Assembly (NCBI RefSeq): GCF_000227135.1
Contig: NC_018233.1
Span: 1 to 64,000 of the forward strand
Direction: 5' to 3'
DNA: 64,000 nucleotides
Source: Leishmania donovani
Lineage: Eukaryota; Euglenozoa; Kinetoplastea; Trypanosomatida; Trypanosomatidae
The position numbers and the translations under genes are program-made. The first letter of the stretch is position 1. Every line of letters begins with the position of its first letter. Of the stretch, positions 44,129 through 54,205 are shown in pieces. A model generated the notes under the pieces. It was not told the origin of the DNA and made no database searches. It saw only the letters and a list, made by a program, of their open reading frames with translations.

Positions 44129-45188
44129 GAAGATCAGGCCCACAACGACGGCGAAGAAGATCGCCTGCGCCGTGTACGAGAACAGATACAGGGAGTCGCG
44201 CGAGATCTCCATCATCCTGCGCCGCGTCAGCTCGTACAACTGCACAGCCGGCGAGCTGCCGAACTTCACAATGTATGCATCCAGGAACCGCGCAGCAGAC
44301 GACTCACTGCGGCTCTTCGCGAAACGCACAGCGGCAGTGTGCGGCGTGCGAGGTCCGTTNNNNNNNNNNNNNNNNNNNNNNNNNNNNNNNNNNNNNNNNN
44401 NNNNNNNNNNNNNNNNNNNNNNNNNNNNNNNNNNNNNNNNNNNNNNNNNNNNNNNNNNNNNNNNNNNNNNNNNNNNNNNNNNNNNNNNNNNNNNNNNNNN
44501 NNNNNNNNNNNNNNNNNNNNNNNNNNNNNNNNNNNNNNNNNNNNNNNNNNNNNNNNNNNNNNNNNNNNNNNNNNNNNNNNNNNNNNNNNNNNNNNNNNNN
44601 NNNNNNNNNNNNNNNNNNNNNNNNNNNNNNNNNNNNNNNNNNNNNNNNNNNNNNNNNNNNNNNNNNNNNNNNNNNNNNNNNNNNNNNNNNNNNNNNNNNN
44701 NNNNNNNNNNNNNNNNNNNNNNNNNNNNNNNNNNNNNNNNNNNNNNNNNNNNNNNNNNNNNNNNNNNNNNNNNNNNNNNNNNNNNNNNNNNNNNNNNNNN
44801 NNNNNNNNNNNNNNNNNNNNNNNNNNNNNNNNNNNNNNNNNNNNNNNNNNNNNNNNNNNNNNNNNNNNNNNNNNNNNNNNNNNNNNNNNNNNNNNNNNNN
44901 NNNNNNNNNNNNNNNNNNNNNNNNNNNNNNNNNNNNNNNNNNNNNNNNNNNNNNNNNNNNNNNNNNNNNNNNNNNNNNNNNNNNNNNNNNNNNNNNNNNN
45001 NNNNNNNNNNNNNNNNNNNNNNNNNNNNNNNNNNNNNNNNNNNNNNNNNNNNNNNNNNNNNNNNNNNNNNNNNNNNNNNNNNNNNNNNNNNNNNNNNNNN
45101 NNNNNNNNNNNNNNNNNNNNNNNNNNNNNNNNNNNNNNNNNNNNNNNNNCGCTGTAGCTAAGCCTGTGCCACGACAGCGGCAGCGAGT
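44129..45188 (-). pseudogene. ABCG transporter fragment truncated at both ends (copy 3)
   Basis: Homology to ABCG copies 1 and 2 starts abruptly at 44129 (GAAGATCAGGCCC), next to an A11 run, and stops abruptly at 45188 (…CAGCGAGT). Visible coding parts are the pre-TMD region and first TM span (TRRRMMEISRDSLYLF, ending FAVVVGLIF) and, beyond the gap, the segment around WHRLSYSV. The 790-N gap is close to the 785 bp between the same points in copy 1. There is no N-terminal ATG region and no TMD beyond the first span; the frame ends a few residues past the break in IVFFFT and a stop. Either a recombination-derived gene remnant, or a third full gene lost in assembly. Confidence 0.7.
44360..45149. 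other. Assembly gap (790 N) in the ABCG fragment
   Basis: Flanked by ABCG sequence on both sides. Size within 5 bp of the matching interval in copy 1. Confidence 0.9.
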
Positions 45189-46562
45189 TGCGAAGGGAAA
45201 CAGTATAGGTTGCCTAACGCGCCGCTCTAAAGTTCCTAAGCGGATGCTGGCCAGCAGATGGTCTGCTCAAGAGGCGATTTGAACGCGGGCTCGTGCAGCT
45301 CATCATAACCAGGCGTGTGGCGGTCAGAAGGCTCATCTGCCTGCCAGTAGTGCGCTGCTTGCTTGTTGCTCTGCGGGCAGCCAGTGCGTCGTTTGCCGAC
45401 AGCCGTCATCAGTCTATGTCATACTTGGCGCTCCGGTGGTGTTCGTCGTGCAGAGCCAGCAAGGAAAAGGCGTGGCGGAGAGGCGGAAGTGGACTGTGAA
45501 AGAAGGCACGCACGGTGCCGATGCAAAAACATGCACAGATAGAGGGCACCTGTCCAAACACGTTGGTGTATTCCCTGTAGAGAGAGCTGCAGGGCCGGAG
45601 AGGAATCGGCGAATCAACATCGTCAGTCGAACCTGCCGCGTGCGCCTACTGTCATTGCTTCGTTGGTGTTGTCGTCGGTAAGCGAGGGAAGAAGGACGGA
45701 GGAGAGAGCCGAGCAACGCAGGATGTGCGGTGGCGGTGGCGGGTGAAGAAACGGAGTAGTCAGACGCAGGCGCAGAAAAGCCGCCAGAGAGGAAGAGATA
45801 GGGAGAGCAAGAGTCGCCTGGTGGGGGAAGGGGGAGGGGTTGTTCGACGTGTGTTGAACCGTATACACGCGTGGAGAATCTGGGAAAGGGATGGAGGAGG
45901 AGGTGGTGGTGGTGGCTGGGTGGGCGGTGATGGTGGTGGTGGCAAGTCACACTAACGATACCACCACCACCCCCTCCTCCTTTCTTAGCTGAGCGCGGGT
46001 CTTCCAGTTCGTCTTTGTCAGACTGCTTATCTTCTGCGAGTACATGGCATGATGCACACGCAGAGGTACCGAGGGAGAAAGACGAATTCAAGGGCTGAGG
46101 AGCGGAAAGGCAAGAGGCGACGGTGGGCAGCGGGCGGTTCGGGGAGCGTTATGTCTCCCTTTTTCGTGGTCTTCTCCCCTGACTTCCTCGCGCTCGCCTT
46201 CCGATTGGCGCATCGCCGCCGCCGTTGCAGTTCCCCCCCCCCAGCTCGCTGCTTTCCGCTTCAGCTTTTATATGTAGATTCTAAGCCGTGCAGATCTGCT
46301 GTGGTTGGAGGGTGCTCATGTGTGTGCGGCTCACGCTCGTCGCCGTCGTCCGGATGCCTCTGACATCTGTGCACCGGAAGAGTCCACCGGTGCGTGTGTG
46401 CGCTCTGGAAGGAGGAGGGCGTCGGCGTATCGACACTAACGGAAGGGTTGGGGGGGAGGCTGCGAGTGTAGTTGAACGGGCGGTGTGAAGGCGTGCGCTA
46501 CAAGGGCAGAGAGGGCGCACCACAAGAGTCCACATGCACGGCCACGCTCGTCACGCGCGTCG
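45189..46562. other. Intergenic region upstream of the ABCG array
   Basis: No gene supported. It contains G-rich and GGT-rich repeats near 45890-45945. Open frames here are Pro/Ser-rich on one strand and Gly/Arg-rich on the other. Confidence 0.55.
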
Positions 46563-48368
46563 TCACGACTCTCCTCCGGTGCTGGCCCAGGCGGCACGAC
46601 GACCCTCCGTCACCACCTTCAGCAGCCCCACCTCGTTCAGGTCCACCGTGCTGCGCACCCCGCCGTACACGTCGTGGTAATAGACGTGCACCACCGCGGC
46701 AAATGCTAGTATGGCTTCCATGAGCGACGTTGGGCCTTGTCGGGTGGACAAGAGCGTCTCGTTGCTGCCCTGGCGGAAGCGTACGTAGAAGTACGGTTCG
46801 CCGGTGTCGCCAACGTAGAGCGCAAGGTCCTGCGTCTGCAGCCCTGTCTGGTAGCCGAACAGCACGTATTCCTTCAGCCCCTTCACCGACGTACGCAGTA
46901 CGTGCAGGAGGAGATGGGCGTCGCAGGGGAAGCCGCTGCGCCACGTCTCCACATCACCGCCGCTACTGTTGTATGAGATAAGATAGCGTTGCTTGGCGAA
47001 CGTCCGCAAACGCTGCAGCACGTACTCGCGGCAGGCCGTCAGCTCGGCATTCGAGGGTCGCGACGCAGACGAGGAGGGGAAGGTTCCGCTGACGTCGAGA
47101 CGCGCTTCTAGCGTGAGGCGCTGATCGTACCGCAGCGCCATATCCAGATCCTGCATCCCCTGCTGCGTCTGACGGCAGTGCCCCTTCTCCCTCAAGAGGG
47201 AGACCAACTTGGTTTCGTGCTGAGGAGCGGCGGCTACGGAGGGTACCGGTGCCGGGGGACCCCAGCGCATTGTGGACGCCGAGGTCATCGCTGCCGGCTG
47301 CGGATGCGATGGCGGCACCGGTGCAAGCTCCTGCAGGGAGTGGTGGCAGTCGTACGCCTCGATCTGATGCTCGTTGAACCAGCGGTCGCACTGCTCCACG
47401 TCGGCCACCAGGCGGCGACACACATCACTCATCCACTCCCGTGTGCGCTGGAGGGTCTCCTCGAGGTGGAAGATCCCGAGCTCCGCCCAGGGAATGGACA
47501 ACGACGACGACGAGGGCGAGGAGGTGTGCGCGCCGAAGGCGGCGGGTGCTGCAGTGCCGCTGCGGCCGCGCTGATGCAAAGGCTTGTTTTCATACAGTAC
47601 CGAGATGACATCGCGCTCGGCAGCGTCCACTGGACCGCTATCCACGCCACCGCCACCCGCCGCAGCAGCGCCACCTCTATCGCGGTAGCGAAGCGCAACT
47701 GCACCGGAGAGCGCAGCTTCCGCGGAGCGCCGCTGCTGCTGCTGTGCGTTCTCGCACGCCAGGAACCACTCGAGGTCCTTCTCGGTGCGCATGGGCCGCG
47801 TTGGGTCAAATATGCTCTTCTGCCGGGCCAAGGCGGCGGCGGCAGCTGTCGCATCCGCCGGCACAGCGCCGCGAGTGCCGCGTGGCAGGTTTCCATCGGA
47901 TCGGCGCCGAGCCCATGCCGGCACCGCAATCGTGCTGATCTCCTTCATGAGTGATGGCTGACTTGCGTTGTGGGCGGTAGCGGTGCCGGCCCTCGTTCGG
48001 CCACCTCGCGTTCTCTCGCGGGCAGTTGCCGTGGCCCCAGTGTTGCCGGCCGGCGCTGCGCTCGCAGCGGGGCATAAGACGCAGTGTAGGAGGGCGCGGA
48101 GGGCACCGCAGCCGACGCTGCCGTAGAGCAGCCAGGGTCGTGCCCTCTCCACCCAGTCGTCCTCCACCACCTCCACGAGCACACTGTCGATCCACACATG
48201 ACGCACCGGCCGCGGGTACCGCCACACGTTGTACGTGCAGACAATGTAGAAGCTGAGAAACACCACGGTGAGCCACGTTAGGTGCCACATGCGCGCCTGC
48301 CACCCGTGGCGGCCGTCCCGCTGCTGCCGCTCCACGTCAAGGAGGGTGCGGGAGTGCGAGTAGCGCAT
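46563..48368 (-). CDS. Two-TM protein, TMEM209-like (putative nuclear envelope)
   Basis: 601 residues, ATG at 48366-48368, stop TGA at 46563-46565. Two hydrophobic segments lie near the N-terminus (about residues 28-47, WHLTWLTVVFLSFYIVCTY, and 78-98), then a long low-complexity, Ala/Arg/Ser-rich middle. A folded C-terminal domain of ~170 residues follows: RLRTFAKQRYLISYNSSGG, SGFPCDAHLLLHVLRTSV, and a region with YFYVRFRQGSNETLL, then MEAILAFAAVVHVYYHDVYGG. Two N-terminal spans plus this C-terminal pattern resemble TMEM209, a nuclear-envelope protein associated with the nuclear pore. This is recognition by eye, so the family name is tentative; that it is a membrane protein is firmer. Confidence 0.8.
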   Translation of the reverse strand: MRYSHSRTLLDVERQQRDGRHGWQARMWHLTWLTVVFLSFYIVCTYNVWRYPRPVRHVWIDSVLVEVVEDDWVERARPWLLYGSVGCGALRALLHCVLCPAASAAPAGNTGATATARERTRGGRTRAGTATAHNASQPSLMKEISTIAVPAWARRRSDGNLPRGTRGAVPADATAAAAALARQKSIFDPTRPMRTEKDLEWFLACENAQQQQRRSAEAALSGAVALRYRDRGGAAAAGGGGVDSGPVDAAERDVISVLYENKPLHQRGRSGTAAPAAFGAHTSSPSSSSLSIPWAELGIFHLEETLQRTREWMSDVCRRLVADVEQCDRWFNEHQIEAYDCHHSLQELAPVPPSHPQPAAMTSASTMRWGPPAPVPSVAAAPQHETKLVSLLREKGHCRQTQQGMQDLDMALRYDQRLTLEARLDVSGTFPSSSASRPSNAELTACREYVLQRLRTFAKQRYLISYNSSGGDVETWRSGFPCDAHLLLHVLRTSVKGLKEYVLFGYQTGLQTQDLALYVGDTGEPYFYVRFRQGSNETLLSTRQGPTSLMEAILAFAAVVHVYYHDVYGGVRSTVDLNEVGLLKVVTEGRRAAWASTGGES

Positions 48369-49351
48369 TACGGGCTGCCGGCGTCACGTCGCAGTCTGCC
48401 TAAACTGTTCCCTCGAAGATGTGGGAAGGACGCGCGGGTGGCAGTCAGTGGCGGCGTTCCTCAGAGCGCGCAGCAGCGCAAAGTCGCCCACCTCCTCCTC
48501 TTCTCGATCACTGCCGAACTGGCCAGTGGGGGCGGAGAGAGATTTGTGGCTAGAAAACAAGAGGCCACAACGATACGCGATGGCAATGATGTGCGAGTGG
48601 CCCGACACGGCATGAAGAGAGGAATGGGGATGTGGTGGCCGATGCCCCCGCCTAAACAGGAGTTGGATGCAGAGGGGAGGCAATAGCAGTCCACCTGAGC
48701 CTTATCTGCGTTTCTCTGCGCGCACACGCTCACGCAGCCACAAACAAGGATGCGCTAGAGATAGCTGAAGAGGTGCACGTGCGAGTTGGAAAAAGAGAGG
48801 GGGGAGTTGGAGAGTATCTTACTCATATCGACGTGCACGCACTCATAGCTGCAGGGCCTGCACAGGGGCAGGAGAGGGAAGAGTGAGGGTGGACGTGGTG
48901 TGTGTGTGTGTGTATGTGTGCCGTTCGCCGCAGACCATCCGCGTGAAGCAAGAACAAGGCAGAGGGCATGAGAAGGGAGCACGGAAAGAAGAAGCAGATC
49001 TTGCTGCCATTCCTCCCTCCCTCACCCTTCCCCACTTGGAGACACGGACGCGCATACGTGTCCGCGATGGCAGTCACGACTCAGAGGGCGCACGCACCCC
49101 TAACGCTGCCGTTGCACGTTTGATTGTTCCTTCCGTGCCTACACAACCACAGCACCGCCACACGCGTACACGGGGGGGGAAAGAACAGAGAAAGAGTCCA
49201 TGCGAGACGATGAGGGGAGTGCTGGCATCGACGATCGGGAGGAGAGGGCCATTCTCTCGGGTACGTGCGCGTGCACCACCTCCGTCTCGAACGTACGCAC
49301 AAGGAGAAGGGGGTGGACGGGAGTGAGAAAGGCGGGTGTGTGTGTGCGTGT

Positions 49352-49382
<31 letters not shown>

Positions 49383-49853
49383 GGGGGGGGGGGNNNNNNN
49401 NNNNNNNNNNNNNNNNNNNNNNNNNNNNNNNNNNNNNNNNNNNNNNNNNNNNNNNNNNNNNNNNNNNNNNNNNNNNNNNNNNNNNNNNNNNNGGGGGGCA
49501 TGGAAGAGAAAGAAGAGTGAAGACACGAAAAGAGAAGATCACCAGAAGGCGCATACATACACACGCATGAAGAAAAAATGGAAGAGAGACTACAAGCTAG
49601 AGGAGGGGAGGACATGCAGCGAGAGGCGAAGAGCGGGGCAGAGCACGCGCACGCACTCTCGAAGCAGAAAAAAGAAAACGAGGAGGGGGAGGGGGGGGAG
49701 GGCACCGCACTGTCAGTTTGAGCGACCTCCCGCCTCAGCCTCCCCCTTCCTCTCTACGCCTCTCCCCATGCTGCTTCTCCGTGCACTTGGCCACATCACA
49801 TGAGCACATCTTCACACCCAGCACTGCCACCACCCAGCGCACTCCTTCGCGCT
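48369..49853. other. Intergenic region between cyclophilin and the two-TM gene
   Basis: No gene supported. It contains TG repeats (48898-48917 and 49346-49366) and a poly-G tract broken by an assembly gap. Confidence 0.55.
49346..49498. repeat. (TG)n followed by poly(G), interrupted by gap
   Basis: A GT dinucleotide tract runs into at least 27 consecutive G (to 49393), then 99 N (49394-49492), then six more G. The homopolymer probably stopped sequencing, so its real length is unknown. This is the only 99-N gap without a visible flanking duplication beyond the G run itself. Confidence 0.85.
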
Positions 49854-50417
49854 CTACAGCTCACCACTGGCAACGATCTTCACGGGCTTCACCGGGCGAT
49901 CGTGGCTGTTCGTCTTTGTCTTCTCGATGCGGAGCACCACGTCCATACCATCAAGCACCTTGCCGAAAACCACATGGCGGCCATCAAGCCACGGCGTCGG
50001 CGCTGTCGTGATGAAGAACTGCGAGCCGTTTGTGTTGGGGCCGGCGTTTGCCATGGACAGCGCACCCACAAAGTGTTTTACCTTCAAGTTCTCGTCCGCG
50101 AACTTTTCGCCGTAGATCGACTTGCCGCCCGTGCCATCGAAGTTGGTGAAGTCGCCGCCCTGGATCATGAAGTTTGGGATGACGCGGTGGAAGATGGAGT
50201 CCTTGTAGCCGAACCCATGCTCACCCGTGCAGAGCTGCCGGAAGTTCTCTGTCGTGAGCGGCGCATCCTTGCCGAACAGGCCGATGGTGATGCGGCCAAG
50301 CGGCTCGCTATCGATCATCACATCAAAATACACCTTCGCGGTCACCTCCGGCTCCGCGGCGACGTTGAGAAAGGAAAGGGCGCACAGCACCACCGCCAAG
50401 ACAGCCACAAAACGCAT
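49854..50417 (-). CDS. Cyclophilin-type peptidyl-prolyl isomerase, secretory pathway
   Basis: 187 residues from the ATG at 50415-50417. It begins with a clear signal peptide (MRFVAVLAVVLCALSFLNVAA), so an ER or secreted location is expected; no C-terminal KDEL-type signal (it ends VASGEL). The cyclophilin domain has all key residues of the active site and cyclosporin pocket: FHRVIPNFMIQGGDF, ANAGPNTNGSQFFIT, and PWLDGRHVVFG with the tryptophan important for cyclosporin binding. It catalyses cis-trans isomerisation of X-Pro bonds during folding. Length matches the ER cyclophilins; I believe it corresponds to Leishmania CYP2. The longer in-frame start upstream would hide the signal peptide and is not preferred. 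Confidence 0.95.
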   Translation of the reverse strand: MRFVAVLAVVLCALSFLNVAAEPEVTAKVYFDVMIDSEPLGRITIGLFGKDAPLTTENFRQLCTGEHGFGYKDSIFHRVIPNFMIQGGDFTNFDGTGGKSIYGEKFADENLKVKHFVGALSMANAGPNTNGSQFFITTAPTPWLDGRHVVFGKVLDGMDVVLRIEKTKTNSHDRPVKPVKIVASGEL

Positions 50418-51364
50418 GATGAGGCGCACCGAGACAACTCTGCGGAACGACGTGATAAAGAGTGATAGTGACGGAGGGCAAGAGAGAGGAGAGGCAAAGA
50501 CACGCATGCAGACCCTACGCCACTACGAAGATGAGAAGCTTGTCTTATCGCCTGTCGACCCGCTCGCGGCTGTGGTGCTCGGTTGGTATCGTCGAGTGGG
50601 AGGAGGAGGAGGAGATGTTGTATTGTGTTCGCTGAAATCTACGTTGGCATCGTCGTTGCCGCGGTGGCAGGACGGATGCGCAGATGTGGGGTGGGCGACA
50701 GAGAGAAAAATAGAGCGACGTGGCGAGGGAGGGAGAGGAGTCGATGTCCTTGCTTACGCGCCAACTCACATCAACGCATACATTCCGACATCCATACCAG
50801 CTCACGCGTGTGCATGTTTGGCTGCCGCTGTCCATGGGAAACTATGGGGCGACGTGGCGAGCCGTGACGTCGTTGATGCGAGCGCGGACGCCCACGCATA
50901 CGGGCATGCACTTCGACGTACACACGCTCCACTCGCGCACGAGTGCTGTCGATCGCAGTAATCAGCTCTTGCTGCCGAGATGACACAGATCGGCAGAGGG
51001 GAGGGGAGGGCATGCCCAGTCCGACAAGCTTAAACACCGACGCGCAAAAAAAAAAAAAACAGAAAAATGCGCGCCTAAGAAAGAGAGCGCGTATGTGTGC
51101 CGCGTTAGGGCCAGGGCGGACATCGATCCCGCCACCACCACCACCACCTCGTATTGTACATCATCATAGCCCCCCCGCTTCACGTGCACGTACCCCCATT
51201 TGCCATGGACAGACGCCAGCGAGGCTCCGGTAGCGCGTCAATACATGTAAGAGGCAGTCGGCAGTAAAGGGAAGAAAGCCCGTGAAGTGTTGAGGGAGCA
51301 CGACAAGAGGTGCGGCGCCTCGAAAACGCGCGCACCCGCCCTTCAGCGTCCTCGGACCCGCATA
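50418..51364. other. Intergenic region, no gene seen
   Basis: Spacer between the NADAR and cyclophilin genes, with an A13 run near 51046-51059. No coding sequence supported. Confidence 0.55.
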
Positions 51365-51925
51365 CTATGTGCGAGTGGCAGGGAGAGCGGTGGACTTGGC
51401 GGCGGCAGACTTACTATGCCTGCCGGAGGCCGACGGACGTTGCTTCTGCCGTTCCTCCTCACTATGTAGACGTGCGCGGACCGCCATGTTCACGACGCCG
51501 AGCACGTTCTTACCCTTACCGTCGCCGCCATCGCCCCAGAAGTCGTCTGTAGGCGTGTGGTAGAGCAGCAGTGAGGGCTGCGTGCTGAGGAGCACCGCAC
51601 GCGCTGCTTCGTTCTGCTTGAACTTAAAGTACGTGCCAAGCAGCATCACGTCTACCTTCACCTTGTTCCAGTTGTGGCGCTGATACCCCTCCTCCTCCGC
51701 CGTCTTGACGAGGCGTTCCAGCGACCATACCGTCGTCGCCTCCGCCATCCACTGCTCCGCCGGCGAGCCTTTAAAGCGTTCGCAGAGGAAGTAGTGGTGC
51801 AGCGAGGGATACTGGACGTGGCGCACGACGAGGGGGCTGGGGGAGAGCGGACTCAGCACGCCGTACAGCGGATCATGCACTTCAGAGAAGGTGACCACGT
51901 TCTGCTTCTTTGAGGATGACGGCAT
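51365..51925 (-). CDS. NADAR-family protein (YbiA/DUF1768-like)
   Basis: 186 residues, ATG at 51923-51925, stop at 51365-51367. The body matches the NADAR fold by eye: FSEVHDPLYGVLSPLSPSPL at the start, then YPSLHHYFLCERFKG (family pattern Y-x-S-x-E/H-H-Y-F), a VMLLGTYFKFKQN helix, and the near C-terminal DDFWGDGGDGKGKNVLG and VNMAVRARL. The last ~30 residues are a basic, disordered tail. Characterised NADAR proteins act on riboflavin-pathway intermediates or remove ADP-ribose from guanine in DNA. Trypanosomatids take up riboflavin rather than make it, so an ADP-ribose-related job is more likely, by inference. No signal peptide seen. Confidence 0.82.
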   Translation of the reverse strand: MPSSSKKQNVVTFSEVHDPLYGVLSPLSPSPLVVRHVQYPSLHHYFLCERFKGSPAEQWMAEATTVWSLERLVKTAEEEGYQRHNWNKVKVDVMLLGTYFKFKQNEAARAVLLSTQPSLLLYHTPTDDFWGDGGDGKGKNVLGVVNMAVRARLHSEEERQKQRPSASGRHSKSAAAKSTALPATRT

Positions 51926-53461
51926 CTTGCCGGGCGTGACAGAGGGCCGCCCCCTTCCACCACTACTATCAGGACTACTGCTACAGTCTCCACTACTATA
52001 GTGGGTGGAGACAGCGAGTGCTGTAGTCGGTGGCTCTTGTCAGGAGAGCGTACAAGTGGAGAGACGGAGGCCGAGAGGTATACGGGAGCTTAAATACGTA
52101 GCAGCCAACAGCGTCGCCCTCGGTGGAGGGGTGGGGTTCAACGAGGTGTGTCTGGAGGGGGGGGGGCGTGGATGCTACGTAGTCTCGTTTGGGTATGCGC
52201 GCATGTGGCTCTAGAGAGAAAGTTTATGGGTGTTGGTGTCGGTGCAGCAGAGTCTTCGATGAGAAGGGGAGGGGGAGCAGCACCGGGCGGAGAAGATGGG
52301 GAAGACGATAGAACGAGAGAGAGAATGCGCACATCACACAACGCCCAGCGGAGCCTTTCCTTCCAGAGCGAGCGTGAGCAGGTGTGCATGTGTGCATGTG
52401 TGGGAGTGCGCACACACACAGAGGCACCGGAAGCGCTCTACGCACCCACCCACCGGCAGCTGCGACTCTGGTTGGAAAGAAAACGGCGGCAGAGAGACGC
52501 CGGAGGTGAGTCTGAGGCGCAGCTGACACTCTCACACACAAAACGAGAGGAAGACGCGCTCTGTTCCTCTCCATGTGCACGGCCTGTAGCGCGCCTGCCC
52601 ACCCCTCTCTCTCTTACCCGAGCCGCTTGTGAGCGATCCACTTCCGCCTGTACGTATCTTTGTGTCTGCGCGTGTGTGTCTGTGAGAATGCGACACACAA
52701 ATACAGACACACGCGCGCGCAGGCACGCGTGTTCACCGTCGCGCTCCCCATCCACGCGTTTTTATGTGGAGGTGTGCCGCTGCGACACCGCGGCTTTTCA
52801 GTGCCTTCCCTGTTGCCGTTTCACCAGATATGCACAGGCACACACACGCAGCGTCAAAAGTCAGAGAGAGATACGCGCTCACATGCTTTTCCGCGAGCAA
52901 CACCGCCCAACCCCCATCGCGCACCACCATCACGCGCATCTCACAGGAATAGAGGAAAATCTAAAAGGGCGCGCGCCCACGCACACAAACGGAGCCGCAG
53001 AGACGCCACGTGCGTGGGTCCGTAGCGTGTAGAGCGCACATACATACGTAGAGAGAGGTGGAAGACAGACAGAGAGACAAGAGCGGGGGGCGGTGAGAGA
53101 GCAATAAGGGCTGGCCGGCTGTAATCATCACCACCGTCACTATCATCATCGAGCACCGCACATCAGGTGGCATCATTCAACAAGGACAACAACAGAGTAG
53201 AAGGAAAGGGGGGAGAGAGAGACGAGACGAGGCGAGACGCCGCCGTAGTCAAGAACGAAAACGAAAAACAAAACACGTTGCGCATGCACAGTCGATGCGG
53301 GAGGGAGACGAGAGAGGGGGGCAGCGCTGGCCTCCTCTCAACACCTGGATGGCTGCCCCTTCCCCCTCCTCTCGTGCTCGCTCTCTGGTGCACGCACACA
53401 GAGACGGAGGGAGGGGAGAGGCAAAGGGATGCAGCCACGGCTACTCGCGTGCGCGTGCGCA
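51926..53461. other. Intergenic region between proteasome and NADAR genes
   Basis: No gene supported. The plus-strand open frame over 52148-53032 is Arg/His/Thr-rich with simple repeats and is not accepted. It includes an imperfect inverted repeat at 51973-52028, just upstream of the NADAR start. Confidence 0.55.
51973..52028. other. Imperfect inverted repeat upstream of NADAR gene
   Basis: Inner arms GTCTCCAC (51986-51993) and GTGGAGAC (52005-52012) pair perfectly; outer arms GACTAC (51973-51978) and GTAGTC (52023-52028) also pair. It would form a stem-loop in the 5' region of the NADAR transcript if included. Confidence 0.6.
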
Positions 53462-54205
53462 TCAGTCCTTGCGCAGCTCGAAGCTCTCCCGCTGCACGCC
53501 GTCCTTCGTGATGATAAAGAAGGAGACGGAGTCGCCGGTGTAAATGTCGCGCTCGGCTGCGCCGGTGAAGGCGTTCTTGAGCATCGCCAGCGTCTCCTCC
53601 TTTGTCATCTCCGGCGGTGCCTGGGCGGTCATATGTTGGCGGTTGATAAGGCAGTCGAGCACCGGCTCCAAGAAGCTGGCCGCGCTACCCCGGGTACCGT
53701 ACAGGAAGGGCTCCGTTGAGCCGACGGCGTCGTAGCTGTAGCACACGCCGTGCCCCTCCTCATCCAGACCAACGACCATATTGAACGTGTAGTAAGGGAA
53801 GAAGCGACGGTGGTACAGCATCGTGGACATGAGCTGCGCAATTGCCTTGGTCGGCGGCACCCTACCGCCGTTGTTGTACTGGTACCACTTGACGCGGTAC
53901 TTGAGCATCTGCTGGAGCTGCAGCCGGTCCGCCTGCATGCCGTTGCTCGCCATGTACGTGTACGGCGTCAGTTGGAAGATCTTGCTCTGATCATGGCGGC
54001 TGTGAAGGCAGTAGTCACCATTCAGACGAGTGTCACCAGCGAGGATGACGAAGTCCTTCCCAGCGATAGCGGCCGTCGTGCCTCCATTGTCCTGGTAGGG
54101 GCTCCACTGCTGCTGCTTCGCTCCCTGCTTCGGTAGGGTGAGGGTAGAGCTGGCCAGCTTCTGGGGGTAGTGGTTGTGGCCGTACTCGGCGTGGTCCTCG
54201 ATCAT
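53462..54205 (-). CDS. 20S proteasome subunit beta-6 (PSMB1-like)
   Basis: 247 residues, ATG at 54203-54205 (MIEDHAEYGHNHY), stop TGA at 53462-53464. Part of the beta ring of the 20S proteasome. The first ~35 residues are a propeptide-like extension, then the proteasome core WSPYQDNGGTTAAIAGKDF, ILAGDTRL, a YHRRFFPYYTFNMVVGLDEEG stretch typical of beta-6/PSMB1, FTGAAERDIYTGD, and an ending in RESFELRKD. Several of these strings match the animal PSMB1 closely. Beta-6 is normally not catalytic; the GGT here is the conserved family form and does not imply activity. The longer in-frame upstream sequence is low-complexity and is 5' UTR. Confidence 0.93.
   Translation of the reverse strand: MIEDHAEYGHNHYPQKLASSTLTLPKQGAKQQQWSPYQDNGGTTAAIAGKDFVILAGDTRLNGDYCLHSRHDQSKIFQLTPYTYMASNGMQADRLQLQQMLKYRVKWYQYNNGGRVPPTKAIAQLMSTMLYHRRFFPYYTFNMVVGLDEEGHGVCYSYDAVGSTEPFLYGTRGSAASFLEPVLDCLINRQHMTAQAPPEMTKEETLAMLKNAFTGAAERDIYTGDSVSFFIITKDGVQRESFELRKD

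Noticed and set aside
45414..46091. 225-codon minus-strand open frame upstream of the ABCG array
   Set aside because: Contains Gly and His runs from GGT/GTG repeats and no recognisable domain.
52148..53032. 294-codon plus-strand open frame
   Set aside because: Arg/Thr/His-rich, contains simple sequence repeats and lies opposite to the direction of all genes.
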